Of a stretch of 64,000 nt of DNA, positions 19,486 to 28,376 are shown one piece after another. Both the position numbers and the translations under genes were made by a program. Each line of letters begins with the position of its first letter. The first letter of the stretch is position 1. Below the pieces are notes generated by a model. That model was given only the letters and a program-made list of their open reading frames with translations, did not search any database and was not told where the DNA came from. Origin of the DNA: Cellulomonas fimi (lineage in GTDB: Bacteria; Actinomycetota; Actinomycetes; Actinomycetales; Cellulomonadaceae); NCBI RefSeq assembly GCF_012952065.1, contig NZ_JABCJJ010000011.1:1-64000 (forward strand). Reading direction: 5' to 3'.

Positions 19486-21000
19486 ATGAACGTCCCGACC
19501 CGCGAGGTCGACACGGGGTCCGAGCCCGGCCCGGCCCCCGCTCCCGGCTCCCCCGACGAGCCGCACCCGGCTGCGCCCGACGACGCGGCCGGCCCGGCGT
19601 CGTCGGGCACCGGACGGCTCCCGCGTCGGCCGCGCCGCGGTCGCTGGGGCCGCCGAGCGGTGACCGCAGCGGTCACGCTCACGATGATGGCGTACCCCTT
19701 CCTCCTGACCGACCCGCGCTCGCCGCTGGCGAACGCCGGCGAGCCCGCCTACATCCGCCTGTACTCCAACGGGATCGGCCTGGGTCCCGACGGCGCCCCC
19801 GAACTCGTCGCGACCGGATCGACCCCGCCCTACCTCGCGGGCAGCCGGGTCCTGGATCCCGGTCCCGACGACCCCGCCGCACAGGCGGAGGCGCGCGCCC
19901 TCGCGGCCGAGACGCAGGCCTGGCTCGACGCCGGCACGATCCCCGGGGAGGGTGGCCCCTACGGCGACATGGTGCGCGACGCGCTGCTCGACATCCGTGC
20001 CCTCCTGCTCGACGACGGCGCCTCGGTGGCCGGCTGGTCCGCACGCTGGCGGTACGTCTGGCCGCGCGATGCCGCGTTCGTCGCCGCGGCGCTCGCCACC
20101 ACGGGGCACACGGAGGAGGCGCTCGACGTCCTCGGCTTCCTGCGGCGCGTCCAGCACCGAGACGGCTCGTTCGAGGCGCGCTACCTGCCCGACGGCTCGG
20201 GCCCGCCGGACGACCGCGGCATCCAGACCGACGGGACCGGATGGGTGCTGTGGGCGACGGACAACGTGGTGCGTCAGCTCGACCCGGGTGACCAGGCCGA
20301 CGCCGTGCGGCGCCTGCGCCCCCTCGTCGACCGCTCGACCGCCCGCGCGCTCGAGCTCACGGACCGGCGCGGGACCTTGCCGCCGCCGTCGAGCGACTAC
20401 TGGGAGGTGGGCGAGTCCCGCGTGACGCTCGGCACCGCGGCGCCCCTGCTGAGCGGGCTCGAGGCGGCGGGCAGGCTGTACGGCGTCCTCGCGGCGGGCG
20501 GCACCCCGACCGCCGCCGCCGACGCGGCCCGGGCCGCCGAGGCCACCGCCGAGCGCGCCGCGCAGCTCCGCGCCGCGATCGAGCGCGAGTTCGCGCCACG
20601 CTTCGCGCGGTACACCGACGGCCGCGAGCGCGACGCCGCGAGCGCGTTCCTCCTGCCCCCCTTCCAACCGACACCGCTCACGGGCGCCCTCGACGCCTGG
20701 CGCGCGTCCGCGGCCGAGATGGCGCGGCCGGCGGGCGGTCTCGCCCCTGGCGCGGGGTGGAAGGACGACGGCATCTCGTGGACCCCCCAGACGTCGCTCT
20801 ACGCGCTCACGGCCGCCACGGTCGGGGACACGGACGCGGCGCGCGGGTGGCTGACGTGGATCGACTCGCACCGGACGCCGTCGGGCGCGATCCCGGAGAA
20901 GGTGCTGGCGGACGGCTCACCCGCGGCCGTCGCGCCCCTGTCGTGGAGCGCCGCGAGCGTCGTGCTCGCGGTGGCCGAGCTCGAGCGTCACGGCGTGTAG
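19486..21000 (+). CDS. Membrane-anchored glycoside hydrolase family 15-like protein
   Basis: The 504-residue protein has a Pro/Ala-rich cytoplasmic leader (1-50), a basic stretch and a membrane anchor (about 57-74), then an (alpha/alpha) barrel of the GH15 type. Motifs are RYVWPRDAAFVAAAL (about 189-203), a candidate acid residue in DYWEVGE (Glu307), and SGAIPEKVLADG near residue 475 with the candidate base. GH15 enzymes are glucoamylases, glucodextranases or trehalases, so hydrolysis of an alpha-glucoside outside the membrane is likely; substrate not determined. Its 3' end overlaps the convergent LytR-C gene by 13 bases. Confidence 0.82.
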   Translation: MNVPTREVDTGSEPGPAPAPGSPDEPHPAAPDDAAGPASSGTGRLPRRPRRGRWGRRAVTAAVTLTMMAYPFLLTDPRSPLANAGEPAYIRLYSNGIGLGPDGAPELVATGSTPPYLAGSRVLDPGPDDPAAQAEARALAAETQAWLDAGTIPGEGGPYGDMVRDALLDIRALLLDDGASVAGWSARWRYVWPRDAAFVAAALATTGHTEEALDVLGFLRRVQHRDGSFEARYLPDGSGPPDDRGIQTDGTGWVLWATDNVVRQLDPGDQADAVRRLRPLVDRSTARALELTDRRGTLPPPSSDYWEVGESRVTLGTAAPLLSGLEAAGRLYGVLAAGGTPTAAADAARAAEATAERAAQLRAAIEREFAPRFARYTDGRERDAASAFLLPPFQPTPLTGALDAWRASAAEMARPAGGLAPGAGWKDDGISWTPQTSLYALTAATVGDTDAARGWLTWIDSHRTPSGAIPEKVLADGSPAAVAPLSWSAASVVLAVAELERHGV

Positions 21001-21596
21001 TCGTTCTCGAGCACGACCTCGATGCCGTCGACGTCGCCGTCGAGCTCGACCGTGTCGATCCCGAGCTCCGCGGCCGCGGCGCGCGCGGTGACCTCGAGCT
21101 CGGACGACCCGTACCGGACGGTCGACGAGGGTAGTGTCCCGCCCGTGTAGTTGGCCGCGCTCACGGCCTCCCACCCGGCGTCCTCGAGGACCCCGGCCGC
21201 CGAGGCGGCCAGACCGGAGCGCGACGTGGAGTTGTAGACGACGACGGCGGTGCCGAGGTCGGGCTCGGGCTCAGGCTCCGGCGTCTCGACAGGCGGCGGA
21301 GGGGGCGGCGGTGCCGTGGTCTCCTCCGGGGCGGCGCTCTCGGCCGGAGTCTCCGCAGGCGTCTGCGCGGGTGCGCTGCTCTCGGTCGACGCCGTCGCTG
21401 GCGGGTCCGCGGCGCGAAGCTCGAGCCAGGACGAGACCGCGCCGTACGCGAGCACCGGCACGACCACCAGCACGAGCAGGAACGGCCACGCCTTGCTCCA
21501 CCCGGAGCGCGGCGCGCGGTGCACCCCCCGGGGTCCGGAACCGGGCTCGACGAGGTCGAACTCGTCGGGCGCGTACGGGTAGGGGGCCTTGCTCAC
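20988..21596 (-). CDS. LytR C-terminal domain membrane protein
   Basis: The 202-residue protein has a short cytoplasmic N-terminus, one transmembrane helix (about 36-57, AWPFLLVLVVVPVLAYGAVS), a Pro/Glu/Ala-rich linker (about 65-117) and a LytR C-terminal domain (about 120-200) beginning GTAVVVYNSTSRSGLA. Proteins of this type lack the LCP catalytic domain and are thought to act at the cell wall. GTG 21596 is chosen over a longer reading because MSKAPYPYAPDEFDL looks like the natural start and a -10 box sits 7 bases upstream. Confidence 0.83.
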   Translation of the reverse strand: MSKAPYPYAPDEFDLVEPGSGPRGVHRAPRSGWSKAWPFLLVLVVVPVLAYGAVSSWLELRAADPPATASTESSAPAQTPAETPAESAAPEETTAPPPPPPPVETPEPEPEPDLGTAVVVYNSTSRSGLAASAAGVLEDAGWEAVSAANYTGGTLPSSTVRYGSSELEVTARAAAAELGIDTVELDGDVDGIEVVLENDYTP

Positions 21597-21603
21597 GGCG
21601 GAC

Positions 21604-21609
21604 AGGCTA
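21604..21609 (-). promoter_or_regulatory. -10 box TAGCCT, leaderless start of the LytR-C gene
   Basis: TAGCCT is followed by 7 bases and then the GTG at 21596 on the minus strand. It lies just inside the 3' flank of the DUF3263 gene. Confidence 0.55.
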
Positions 21610-21627
21610 GCCCGTCCGGAACGGGTC

Positions 21628-21942
21628 TCAGGCGTCGACACCCAGGCGCCGGGCGCTGCGCGCACGCTGCCGCGACGCGCGCATGCGGCGCAGCCGCTTC
21701 ACCAGCATCGGGTCGTGCGCGAGAGCGGCCGGGGAGTCGATGAGGGCGTTGAGGACCTGGTAGTACCGGGTGGCCGACATGTCGAAGAGCTCGCGCACCG
21801 CCTGCTCCTTGGCGCCCGCGTACTTCCACCACTGACGCTCGAAGGCGAGCACCTGCTGGTCGCGCTCGGAGAGCTGCTGCCCGATCGTCGCGCCCTGCTG
21901 CTCACGTGGCTGCTCACGTGCCCTCGTCGCCGTGGCTTCCAT
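21628..21942 (-). CDS. DUF3263 family protein
   Basis: The 104-residue basic helical protein includes [20 protein letters not shown] and [19 protein letters not shown], the DUF3263 core. It looks like a small helix-turn-helix-type DNA-binding protein; function is not established. GAGGAGG lies 7 bases before ATG 21942. The DUF3263 / LytR-C order is common in actinobacteria. Confidence 0.88.
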   Translation of the reverse strand: MEATATRAREQPREQQGATIGQQLSERDQQVLAFERQWWKYAGAKEQAVRELFDMSATRYYQVLNALIDSPAALAHDPMLVKRLRRMRASRQRARSARRLGVDA

Positions 21943-22057
21943 GCGTCCTCCTCGCTCACCGGACCCGTCGGGCCTCGTCGCCGTTTGCGGGCTCCGGCCA
22001 TCGTACGGACGAACAACACCGGTGTCATTCCCCCGCGGCGGGCCGGGCCCCTGCCGG

Positions 22058-22063
22058 TACTGT
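22058..22063 (+). promoter_or_regulatory. -10 box TACTGT, leaderless start of ung
   Basis: TACTGT is followed by 7 bases and then GTG 22071. Confidence 0.55.
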
Positions 22064-22070
22064 CCCGGGC

Positions 22071-22748
22071 GTGGACCGCGCACCCCTCGCCGATCTCGTG
22101 GCACCCGACTGGGCCGCTGCGCTCGCACCCGTCGAGCCGCAGCTCCGCGCCCTCGGCGACTTCCTGCGCGCCGAGGTCGCGGCCGGTCAGGGCTACCTGC
22201 CGGCCGGCGACGCCGTGCTCCGGGTGTTCGCCCGACCGCTCGCGGACGTCCGCGTGCTCGTCGTCGGGCAGGACCCCTACCCGACGCCAGGTCATCCGAT
22301 GGGCCTGTCCTTCTCGGTCCAGCCGGACGTCCGGCCCGTGCCGCGCTCGCTGGCGAACATCTTCACCGAGCTGAGCGCCGACGTCGGCCTCCCCACCCCG
22401 TCGAGCGGCGACCTGTCACCCTGGGCCGACCGCGGCGTGATGCTGCTCAACCGCGTCCTCACCGTGCGGCCGGGCGCCAGCGGCTCGCACCGCGGCCGGG
22501 GGTGGGAGGCCGTGACGGACCGCGCGATCGCCGCGCTCGTGGATCGCGGCGGCCCGCTCGTCGCGGTGCTGTGGGGGCGTGACGCGCAGGCGCTCGCCCC
22601 GGCGCTGAGGTCGACGCCGATCGTCGCGAGCGTGCACCCGAGCCCGCTGTCCGCGCACCGCGGGTTCTTCGGCTCGCGACCGTTCTCGCGCGTCGACGCG
22701 CACCTGGCCGCCCAGGGCGCCGCCTCGATCGACTGGACCCTGCCCTGA
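22071..22748 (+). CDS. ung: Uracil-DNA glycosylase (family 1)
   Basis: The 225-residue enzyme has the family-1 catalytic motif [20 protein letters not shown] (Asp68) and the distal [18 protein letters not shown] loop that inserts into the DNA minor groove. It removes uracil from DNA as the first step of base-excision repair. The usual GQDPYH is GQDPYP here, a variant I recall from other actinobacteria. GTG 22071 gives the normal length and fits the -10 box. Confidence 0.93.
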   Translation: MDRAPLADLVAPDWAAALAPVEPQLRALGDFLRAEVAAGQGYLPAGDAVLRVFARPLADVRVLVVGQDPYPTPGHPMGLSFSVQPDVRPVPRSLANIFTELSADVGLPTPSSGDLSPWADRGVMLLNRVLTVRPGASGSHRGRGWEAVTDRAIAALVDRGGPLVAVLWGRDAQALAPALRSTPIVASVHPSPLSAHRGFFGSRPFSRVDAHLAAQGAASIDWTLP

Positions 22749-22836
22749 CCTCGTGCCCGTCGCCGATCTCCTGAGCGCGGCCCACCTGTCAGGACCACGT
22801 GACGCCCCCGACTCACGCGACGTGCGACAACTCGCG

Positions 22837-22842
22837 CAGAAT
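22837..22842 (+). promoter_or_regulatory. Possible -10 box CAGAAT before the SGNH hydrolase
   Basis: CAGAAT is followed by 6 bases and then GTG 22849. It deviates from TANNNT only at the first base. Confidence 0.4.
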
Positions 22843-22848
22843 GGGGCC

Positions 22849-23670
22849 GTGACCGCGACGCAACCTGCCGGTGAGACCGCCGATCCCCCCCGCTGGACCC
22901 GCTACATCGCCCTGGGCGACTCGTTCACCGAGGGCCTGTGGGACCCCGACCCCGAGGACGCCACCCGGTGCCGCGGCTGGGCGGACATCCTCGCCGCGCG
23001 CCTCTCGCTCCGACGCACGACGGCGGGGCTGCCGCCGCTCGAGTACGCGAACCTCGCGATCCGTGGTCGGCTGCTGCGGCCGATCCTCGCGGACCAGGTG
23101 CCCGCGGCCCTCGAGCTGCGTCCCGACCTGGTCTCGCTGATCGGTGGCGGCAACGACATCCTGCGCCCCGCCGTCGACCTCGACGCGATGGCCGGGTCGC
23201 TCGAGACCGCGGTGGAGCGGCTGCGCGGAGCCGGCGTCGACGTGCTGCTCGGCACGGGGGTCGACACGCGCGACAGCCCGATCGTCCGCCGCACGCGCGG
23301 CCGCGTCGGCGTCTACAACGCGCACCTCTGGTCGATCGCCCGTCGGCACGGCGCGCACGTCCTCGACCTGTGGGGCATGCGCTCGCTGCGTGACTGGCGC
23401 ATGTGGGCGGACGACCGGATCCACCTGACGACCGACGGCCACGACCGCGTCGCCCAGGCGGCGCTCGTCGCGCTGGGCCTGGTGCCCGACGACGTCGCGT
23501 GGGACGACCCGCTGACCCCCCTGCCGCGCGTCCCCCGGCTCCAGCAGGCCCAGAAGGACGCCGAGTGGTTGCGCACGCACGTGTACCCGTGGGCGACGCG
23601 GCGACTCCAGGGCCGCTCGTCGGGCGACCTGCGCGTGCCCAAGCGGCCCGAGCCACGCCCCGTCGACTGA
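22849..23670 (+). CDS. SGNH/GDSL hydrolase
   Basis: The 273-residue protein has the GDSL block ALGDSFTEGL (nucleophile Ser25), the Gly of block II, IGGGNDILRP (block III Asn) and the DRIHLTTDGH motif with the catalytic Asp and His. No signal peptide is visible, so it is probably a cytoplasmic esterase or lipase-like enzyme. A C-terminal basic tail of about 50 residues follows the catalytic core. Substrate unknown. Confidence 0.88.
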   Translation: MTATQPAGETADPPRWTRYIALGDSFTEGLWDPDPEDATRCRGWADILAARLSLRRTTAGLPPLEYANLAIRGRLLRPILADQVPAALELRPDLVSLIGGGNDILRPAVDLDAMAGSLETAVERLRGAGVDVLLGTGVDTRDSPIVRRTRGRVGVYNAHLWSIARRHGAHVLDLWGMRSLRDWRMWADDRIHLTTDGHDRVAQAALVALGLVPDDVAWDDPLTPLPRVPRLQQAQKDAEWLRTHVYPWATRRLQGRSSGDLRVPKRPEPRPVD

Positions 23671-23674
23671 GCCG

Positions 23675-24082
23675 TCAGCCCAGCAGGACCACCGCGAGCC
23701 CCTCGATGTCCGCAGCGGGCACCTGACCGCCGTCGTGCAGGTGCAGCACGGTCGGCGCCTCGCGCACGACCCCCGTCGCGCGGCCCAGCGCCCGACCCTC
23801 GGCGCCGGTGAAGGTGACGCTCACGGTCGCGCCCCGGCAGTCCTCGGGGGCGGAGACGCGCGCGGCGCTGACGCCGTAGCCGCCGAGCTCGGCCACGTAG
23901 TCGACGGAGTACTCGACGGAGAGGTCGTCGACCGTGCAGTCGACGCGGTCGAGCGCAGCCGCACCGGCGAGCAGGTCGACCTCGTCGCCTGTCACGGCAT
24001 ACCGGAACCCGAGCGCGGCCAGCGCGACGAACGCGCCGGACAGCAGACGCCGGCCCCAGACATGTGTGCGATCCATCGCCAC
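23675..24082 (-). CDS. Small exported or membrane protein of the SipW locus, probable paralogue of its substrates
   Basis: The 135-residue protein has an N-terminal hydrophobic segment (about 13-30) and a beta-rich domain with Cys49 and Cys82 (33 residues apart). From Cys49 onward its pattern aligns by eye with the 149-residue exported protein at 25670-26119: C...VSA....DCRGATVSV...G, then a closing VVLL strand. GTG 24082 is preceded by GAGGAG at 6-base spacing, with ATG two codons later as an alternative. It is probably the last gene of the cluster, after a 132-base gap. Unlike the other two it lacks an obvious Ala-Ala cleavage site. Confidence 0.6.
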   Translation of the reverse strand: MAMDRTHVWGRRLLSGAFVALAALGFRYAVTGDEVDLLAGAAALDRVDCTVDDLSVEYSVDYVAELGGYGVSAARVSAPEDCRGATVSVTFTGAEGRALGRATGVVREAPTVLHLHDGGQVPAADIEGLAVVLLG

Positions 24083-24214
24083 GGTGATCTCCTCATCCCC
24101 GCCACGGGATCGATCCCGCCGCGGAGCACCTGACGTCCAGATCGGCGGCGGTCAGGGGCGTGTGAGGAGTGGGGTCGCCGAGGCGAGCCGGTCACCCGAA
24201 CGCCAGGGCGCCGC

Positions 24215-25063
24215 TCAGCCGCACCGCTGGGAGTCGATGGTCGAGCCGCCCGACGACTGCGCCTGGATCCCCAGCGACGAGACCGGCGCCGACGCGGACA
24301 CCGTCCGGCTCCAGGTGCGCTCGCCCCGGAACCGCAGGACGGGCAGCTCCGTCCCCGTCGAGACGAAGCACAGGTTCTCGCTGGTGAACCGCGACGGGTA
24401 CCAGGGTGCCTGCCAGACTGTCCCGGGCACCGGCCAGCCGGGGAAGGCCTCCTGCCCCGCCGGCGTGGGGATGCCGGTCGCGGACAGGTCGATCGTGGCC
24501 TCCCACACGAACGGCGTCGGGGAGCTGGTCCGCACCACGAGCCTGACCCGGTACCCGCTGCCCCAGTAGAGGTACCCCGCCCACCCGTCGAGGACGACCT
24601 CGCACGTCGCGGTCACGGCGGGGTCGACCGGCCGGCACGTGCCGAGGGGCGGCGGACCGTAGGTCCACGTCGCGGGGACGGGCCACGCACCGAGCACCAC
24701 GTTCGCGCGCAGGTCCGCCTCCGGCCGGAAGCCCGGGGACCCGGTCAGCGTGACGGACCCGCCCGCCGCAGGGACCGTGCCCTGCGCGGTCAGTCGCGCG
24801 GGGCTCGTGGCAGCCGCGGCCGGGTCCCACACGCGCACGACGACGGGACGTCCCGCGCAGGCCGCGTCGATGCCGCTCAGCACGACCGACGTCGTCGTGC
24901 CCGAGGTCGTGGGCGTCGTGGCGGCCACCGCGTCGTCGCAGCGCGTGACCGTCGAGGCGCTGAACGACGGGCGCCCCGCGAGGGTGAGCTGGGCCGCGCT
25001 CGCGCCGCTCGGCAGGAGGAGCGCGGCGACCAGCAGCACGACGGCGACCGCCACGCTCCTCAC
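24215..25063 (-). CDS. Exported two-domain protein of the SipW locus
   Basis: The 282-residue protein has a signal peptide (1-24, ending PSGASA-AQLTL). Residues 24-130 resemble the 149-residue protein encoded at 25670-26119: both mature parts begin AQL-L-G, carry a Cys pair (42 and 69 here), and share the segment LSGI-AAC-G. A second region (about 135-282) is rich in Trp, Tyr and Pro and includes GYLYWGSGYRVRLVV and GTVWQAPWYPSRF; it could be a carbohydrate-binding beta-sandwich, but this is a guess. Its GTG overlaps the signal peptidase stop (GTGA), so the two are coupled. Confidence 0.7.
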   Translation of the reverse strand: MRSVAVAVVLLVAALLLPSGASAAQLTLAGRPSFSASTVTRCDDAVAATTPTTSGTTTSVVLSGIDAACAGRPVVVRVWDPAAAATSPARLTAQGTVPAAGGSVTLTGSPGFRPEADLRANVVLGAWPVPATWTYGPPPLGTCRPVDPAVTATCEVVLDGWAGYLYWGSGYRVRLVVRTSSPTPFVWEATIDLSATGIPTPAGQEAFPGWPVPGTVWQAPWYPSRFTSENLCFVSTGTELPVLRFRGERTWSRTVSASAPVSSLGIQAQSSGGSTIDSQRCG

Positions 25064-25617
25064 GGCTCCTCCGCTCGGGTGGTGGTCGGGCCGTCGTCCG
25101 CGGCTGTGACGTCGGGAGCATCGTCGTCGGCCTCGTCACGGCGCGGCCAGACCAGGAGCGCGACCGCGAGCGCGATGACCGAGAGCCAGACGACCGGGCT
25201 CGTGAGCGCCGCCGCGGCGATCCCCACCCGGGGCAGGTGCAGGCGTGCGGTGCCGAGCACCTCCTCGCCGCGCGGCGTGAACGGGTCCACGAAGTCGTTG
25301 TTGTCGCCCTGGAGCTCCCAGCCGGACGCCTCGTCGCCTCCGATCACGCGGTGGATGATGCGCGCGCCACCCGTCGACCCCGGCTGGTAGACCATGACGT
25401 CGCCCACCCGGGGCTCGCCGCACCGCGACACGACGAGGTCGCCCGTCGAGTACGTCGGCTCCATCGACTGCCCCGACACGATCGTCAGGGTGGTGCAGCC
25501 CCCGAGGCTCGACGGCCAGAGCAGCCACCCGGCGACCAGCGCCGCGACCACGAGGACCGCGTTCCCGAGCACGCCACGGAGCCGGCGCGGGAGTCCCGCG
25601 CCGGCGTCCGGCCGCAC
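25060..25617 (-). CDS. sipW: SipW-type signal peptidase I
   Basis: The 185-residue peptidase has TM1 (about 17-35), the catalytic Ser51 in VSGQSMEPTYSTGDLVV, and RIIHRV with His89 where ordinary bacterial enzymes have Lys. This Ser-His type is the ER/archaeal/SipW class. GDNNDFVDPF carries the downstream acidic residues. TM2 lies at about 130-150, followed by a charged tail. It likely cleaves the neighbouring exported proteins. GTG 25617 is the only usable start in the upstream frame, and no strong ribosome binding site is seen. Confidence 0.85.
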   Translation of the reverse strand: MRPDAGAGLPRRLRGVLGNAVLVVAALVAGWLLWPSSLGGCTTLTIVSGQSMEPTYSTGDLVVSRCGEPRVGDVMVYQPGSTGGARIIHRVIGGDEASGWELQGDNNDFVDPFTPRGEEVLGTARLHLPRVGIAAAALTSPVVWLSVIALAVALLVWPRRDEADDDAPDVTAADDGPTTTRAEEP

Positions 25618-25669
25618 CCGGTGAGGTGCGTGGTCGATCGTGATGGCGTGCTCGAGCGGACGCGTCGCG

Positions 25670-26119
25670 TCAGCTGTAGATGGTGAGCGAGACCTGCTTG
25701 ATGCTGTCGACCTGGGCCGTGTCGAGGCCCGAGATGTCGACGAAGAGCGACGAGGTCGTCGCCGGCGCCACCACGGCGGCGACCGTGCCCGCCTTCTCCG
25801 GGACGACGGGCTGGTTGGCCGCGGTCAGTACCGAGACCTTGTAGCTCTTGCCCGAGCAGGCTGCCTGGATTCCCGAGAGGTCGATCTGCGCCGACTTGTA
25901 GGCCGCGCCGACCCGCACGGGCGCCGCGAACGTCACGGGGATCGCAGTCGTCTGGCAGTCACCGTTGACGACGGCGGTCGAGCCGGCCTGCAGCGTGCCG
26001 GCGGTCGGGCCGGTGAGGTTGAGCTGCGCAGCGGACGCCAGCGACAGCCCCGCGATGCCGACGAACGCGAGGCCGAAGGCCAGGCCCTTGCGAGTGGTGG
26101 AGGACTTCTTCGTTGCCAT
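25670..26119 (-). CDS. Exported protein with SipW-dependent-type signal peptide
   Basis: The 149-residue protein starts MATKKSSTTRKGLAFGLAFV, with a signal of the SipW-dependent type ending GLSLASA-AQLNLTG. The mature part is a beta-rich domain with Cys55 and Cys88 and the segment IDLSGIQAACSGKSYKV. It is likely secreted or assembled at the surface; TasA and camelysin are the known substrates of SipW in Bacillus, but I see no direct similarity beyond the signal type. GGGAGAAGAGAG precedes ATG 26119. It is the first gene of the cluster and may be the main product. Confidence 0.75.
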   Translation of the reverse strand: MATKKSSTTRKGLAFGLAFVGIAGLSLASAAQLNLTGPTAGTLQAGSTAVVNGDCQTTAIPVTFAAPVRVGAAYKSAQIDLSGIQAACSGKSYKVSVLTAANQPVVPEKAGTVAAVVAPATTSSLFVDISGLDTAQVDSIKQVSLTIYS

Positions 26120-26370
26120 GCTCTCTTCTCCCGAGGTACGCGCCCGAGCGGGCGGCGGGGCGCGCACCCTCGTGCGAACCCTGAGCAGCCCGAGGTGTCG
26201 AGCCGTCGCGCAACGTACGGGGGACGGGTGTCGTGACGCCGGCGTGACTTGGGTGTCAGCACCCTCTCGGCCGCGAGTGCCCGGTTTGCCCGGCCCGCGA
26301 ACCTGCCCAGAAGGGACGAAACCTGAGGGGCGGAGGTCCACGTCACACACACCGCAGTCACCCGCCCGGG

Positions 26371-27546
26371 CTAACGTCCCGCGGCCGTGACACCCGCTGT
26401 GACGCCGTCCTCGGCGTCCGCCGTGACGGGGAGCCACGCGGTGAGCACCGCTCCGCCCGGCGATCCTGGCCGCAGCTCGAGGGACCCGCCGACGAGCTCG
26501 AGCCGGTCCCCGAGCCGCGCGGTCCCGGACGGCTCGGCGGCGCGCTCGGGGTCGAGCCCCACGCCGTCGTCGCGGACGGTGAGGCGAAGACCCCCCCGCT
26601 CGAGCCCGAGCGTCACCTCGAGGCTGCCGGCGCCGCCGTGGCGCAGGGCGTTCGTGACGCCCTCCTCGACGATCCGCACGGCCAGGAGCCGCTCGGACCT
26701 CGACAGCGCCGGCGACGCCGGGTCGTCGAGCCGGCGGACCGGGTCGGCGACCACGAGGCGGGTCGCGATCGACGCGGGCAGCCGCCCGAGCAGGCTGCGT
26801 ACCGCCGGGACCATCCCGACCTCGAGCCCCTCCGGGTACAGCATCCGGCTCATCTCGCGCACGTCGCCCTCGCGCGCCTGCTCGAGCGTCCGGGCGACCG
26901 CGCGGAGCTCGGCGACGTCCGCGGGTGTCGCGGGCCCGTCGCTCAGGCGGTCGGCGAGCGCCTGGACGCGCGCGGTCACGATCACGAGGCGCTGCTGCAG
27001 GCTGCCGTGCAGGCCCTCAGCGACCTCACGGCGAACCCGCACCTCCTCGTGCTGGAGGGCGTCGAGGGCGAGCCGGATCTGCGTCCTGCTGGCAGCCGTC
27101 GCCAGCACCTGGCGGCGGAGGCGCTGCCTGGACGTGAGGAGCGCGAGCCCGAGCACGTTGGCGGCGCCGGCGGCGAGGAGGCCGCTCACCAGTTCCACGA
27201 GGACCTCGCGGGTCGCGGCCGGCTCGTGGACGCCGACCGCGAGCTGCACCGCGACGCGCGCCCCTGCGGCCACGACGGCCGCCACCAGGAGTGCGCTGCC
27301 GCGCTCCCATGCCCGGCGTCGCACCTCCGTACGGAGCGCCACGAGCACCACGAGGTCGACGACGACGGCCACGGCGTTCGCGAGGAGCCGGTCGAGGAAC
27401 GGGGCACCTGGGCCGTCCGGGAGCACCTGCCCGTACACCCACGCCGTCTGCGCGGCGGCCCCGACGGCGAACAGCGCGCAGACGACGCCCGCGCCGAGGA
27501 GCAGGGCGCGACGGTCACCCACGACGTCGTGCCGGGTGTCGCGCAT
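26371..27546 (-). CDS. NarL-type sensor histidine kinase
   Basis: The 391-residue membrane kinase has about four to five transmembrane helices in residues 12-155, then a coiled segment and a HisKA_3-like phospho-acceptor in REVAEGLHGSLQQRLVIV. The HATPase domain shows EGVTNALRHGGAG and VRDDGVGLDPE. ATG 27546 is chosen because GGGAGGGG lies 5 bases upstream; a longer reading from 27906 is not supported. It is divergent from a LuxR-type regulator and lies upstream of the SipW locus on the same strand, which suggests but does not prove control of that locus. Confidence 0.82.
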   Translation of the reverse strand: MRDTRHDVVGDRRALLLGAGVVCALFAVGAAAQTAWVYGQVLPDGPGAPFLDRLLANAVAVVVDLVVLVALRTEVRRRAWERGSALLVAAVVAAGARVAVQLAVGVHEPAATREVLVELVSGLLAAGAANVLGLALLTSRQRLRRQVLATAASRTQIRLALDALQHEEVRVRREVAEGLHGSLQQRLVIVTARVQALADRLSDGPATPADVAELRAVARTLEQAREGDVREMSRMLYPEGLEVGMVPAVRSLLGRLPASIATRLVVADPVRRLDDPASPALSRSERLLAVRIVEEGVTNALRHGGAGSLEVTLGLERGGLRLTVRDDGVGLDPERAAEPSGTARLGDRLELVGGSLELRPGSPGGAVLTAWLPVTADAEDGVTAGVTAAGR

Positions 27547-27624
27547 CGCCCCTCCCAGGTGCATGGCCCCCCGGGGGCAGAACACGCCCCGGCCGGGCCA
27601 GTGTGACAGGCACCCGGGGGCAGT

Positions 27625-27630
27625 CATACT
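27625..27630 (+). promoter_or_regulatory. Possible -10 box CATACT before the LuxR-type regulator
   Basis: CATACT is followed by 7 bases (GCGAGGG) and then ATG 27638. The 91-base gap to the divergent kinase must hold both promoters. Confidence 0.4.
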
Positions 27631-27637
27631 GCGAGGG

Positions 27638-28351
27638 ATGCCGAACCAGAGCCCCGTCCGTCCCACGCCGACCGCGCCCGCCGATCCTCGCGCGGACGCC
27701 TCACCCGTCCGCCTCGGGATCGTCGAGGACCAGCCCCTGTTCCGGACCATGCTCGAGCTGACCCTCGGGTCCGAGCCCGGCCTCGACGTGGTGGCCGCGG
27801 TCGGGACCGTCGCCGAGGCGACGCGCGCGCTGCGACCGGGGGCGGTCGACGTCGTCGTGCTCGACATCGACCTCCCCGACGGGAACGGGATCGCGCTCGG
27901 CGTCACGCTGCGCCGGGCCCGGCCCCGCCTGGGGATCCTGCTGCTCTCGGCGCACGATGCGATGGACCTGCTGCTCGACCTGCCGAGCGACGTCGCGTCC
28001 GGGTGGAGCTACCTCTCGAAGACGTCGTCGACCAGCTCGGGCGCGCTCGTGACGGCCGTCCGCGCGGCCGCGCGCGGCGAGACCACGCTGGATCCCGCTC
28101 TGGTCGACCGCATGACGCCGCGGGCCGGCTCCGCGGTGGCGCGGCTCACCGACCGCCAGTACGCCGTGCTCCGGCTGCTGGCCCAGGGGCTCTCGAACGC
28201 CGGGATCGGTGAGCGGCTCGCCATCACCGAGAAGTCCGTGCAGAACCACATCAACGCGATCTACGCGACCCTCGCGATCGACGCGGACCCGGCCCGCAAC
28301 CCGCGGGTGAGCGCGGCGCTCCGTCTCATCGAGGAGACCGGACGGGTCTGA
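27638..28351 (+). CDS. NarL/LuxR-family response regulator
   Basis: The 237-residue protein has a receiver domain (about 24-140) with GIVEDQPLF, VVLDIDLPDGNG (phospho-acceptor Asp) and a SYLSKTSS Lys. A LuxR-type helix-turn-helix follows: LTDRQYAVLRLLAQGLSNAG and ITEKSVQNHINAIYATL. It is the likely partner of the divergent histidine kinase. Confidence 0.88.
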   Translation: MPNQSPVRPTPTAPADPRADASPVRLGIVEDQPLFRTMLELTLGSEPGLDVVAAVGTVAEATRALRPGAVDVVVLDIDLPDGNGIALGVTLRRARPRLGILLLSAHDAMDLLLDLPSDVASGWSYLSKTSSTSSGALVTAVRAAARGETTLDPALVDRMTPRAGSAVARLTDRQYAVLRLLAQGLSNAGIGERLAITEKSVQNHINAIYATLAIDADPARNPRVSAALRLIEETGRV

Positions 28352-28376
28352 GCCGCTCGCCGCTCCGAGGCTGCAG

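Noticed and set aside
26371-27906. A longer start for the NarL-type kinase at 27906
   Set aside because: The extra 120 residues are Ser/Arg-rich noise and run antisense into the divergent regulator; ATG 27546 has a proper ribosome binding site.
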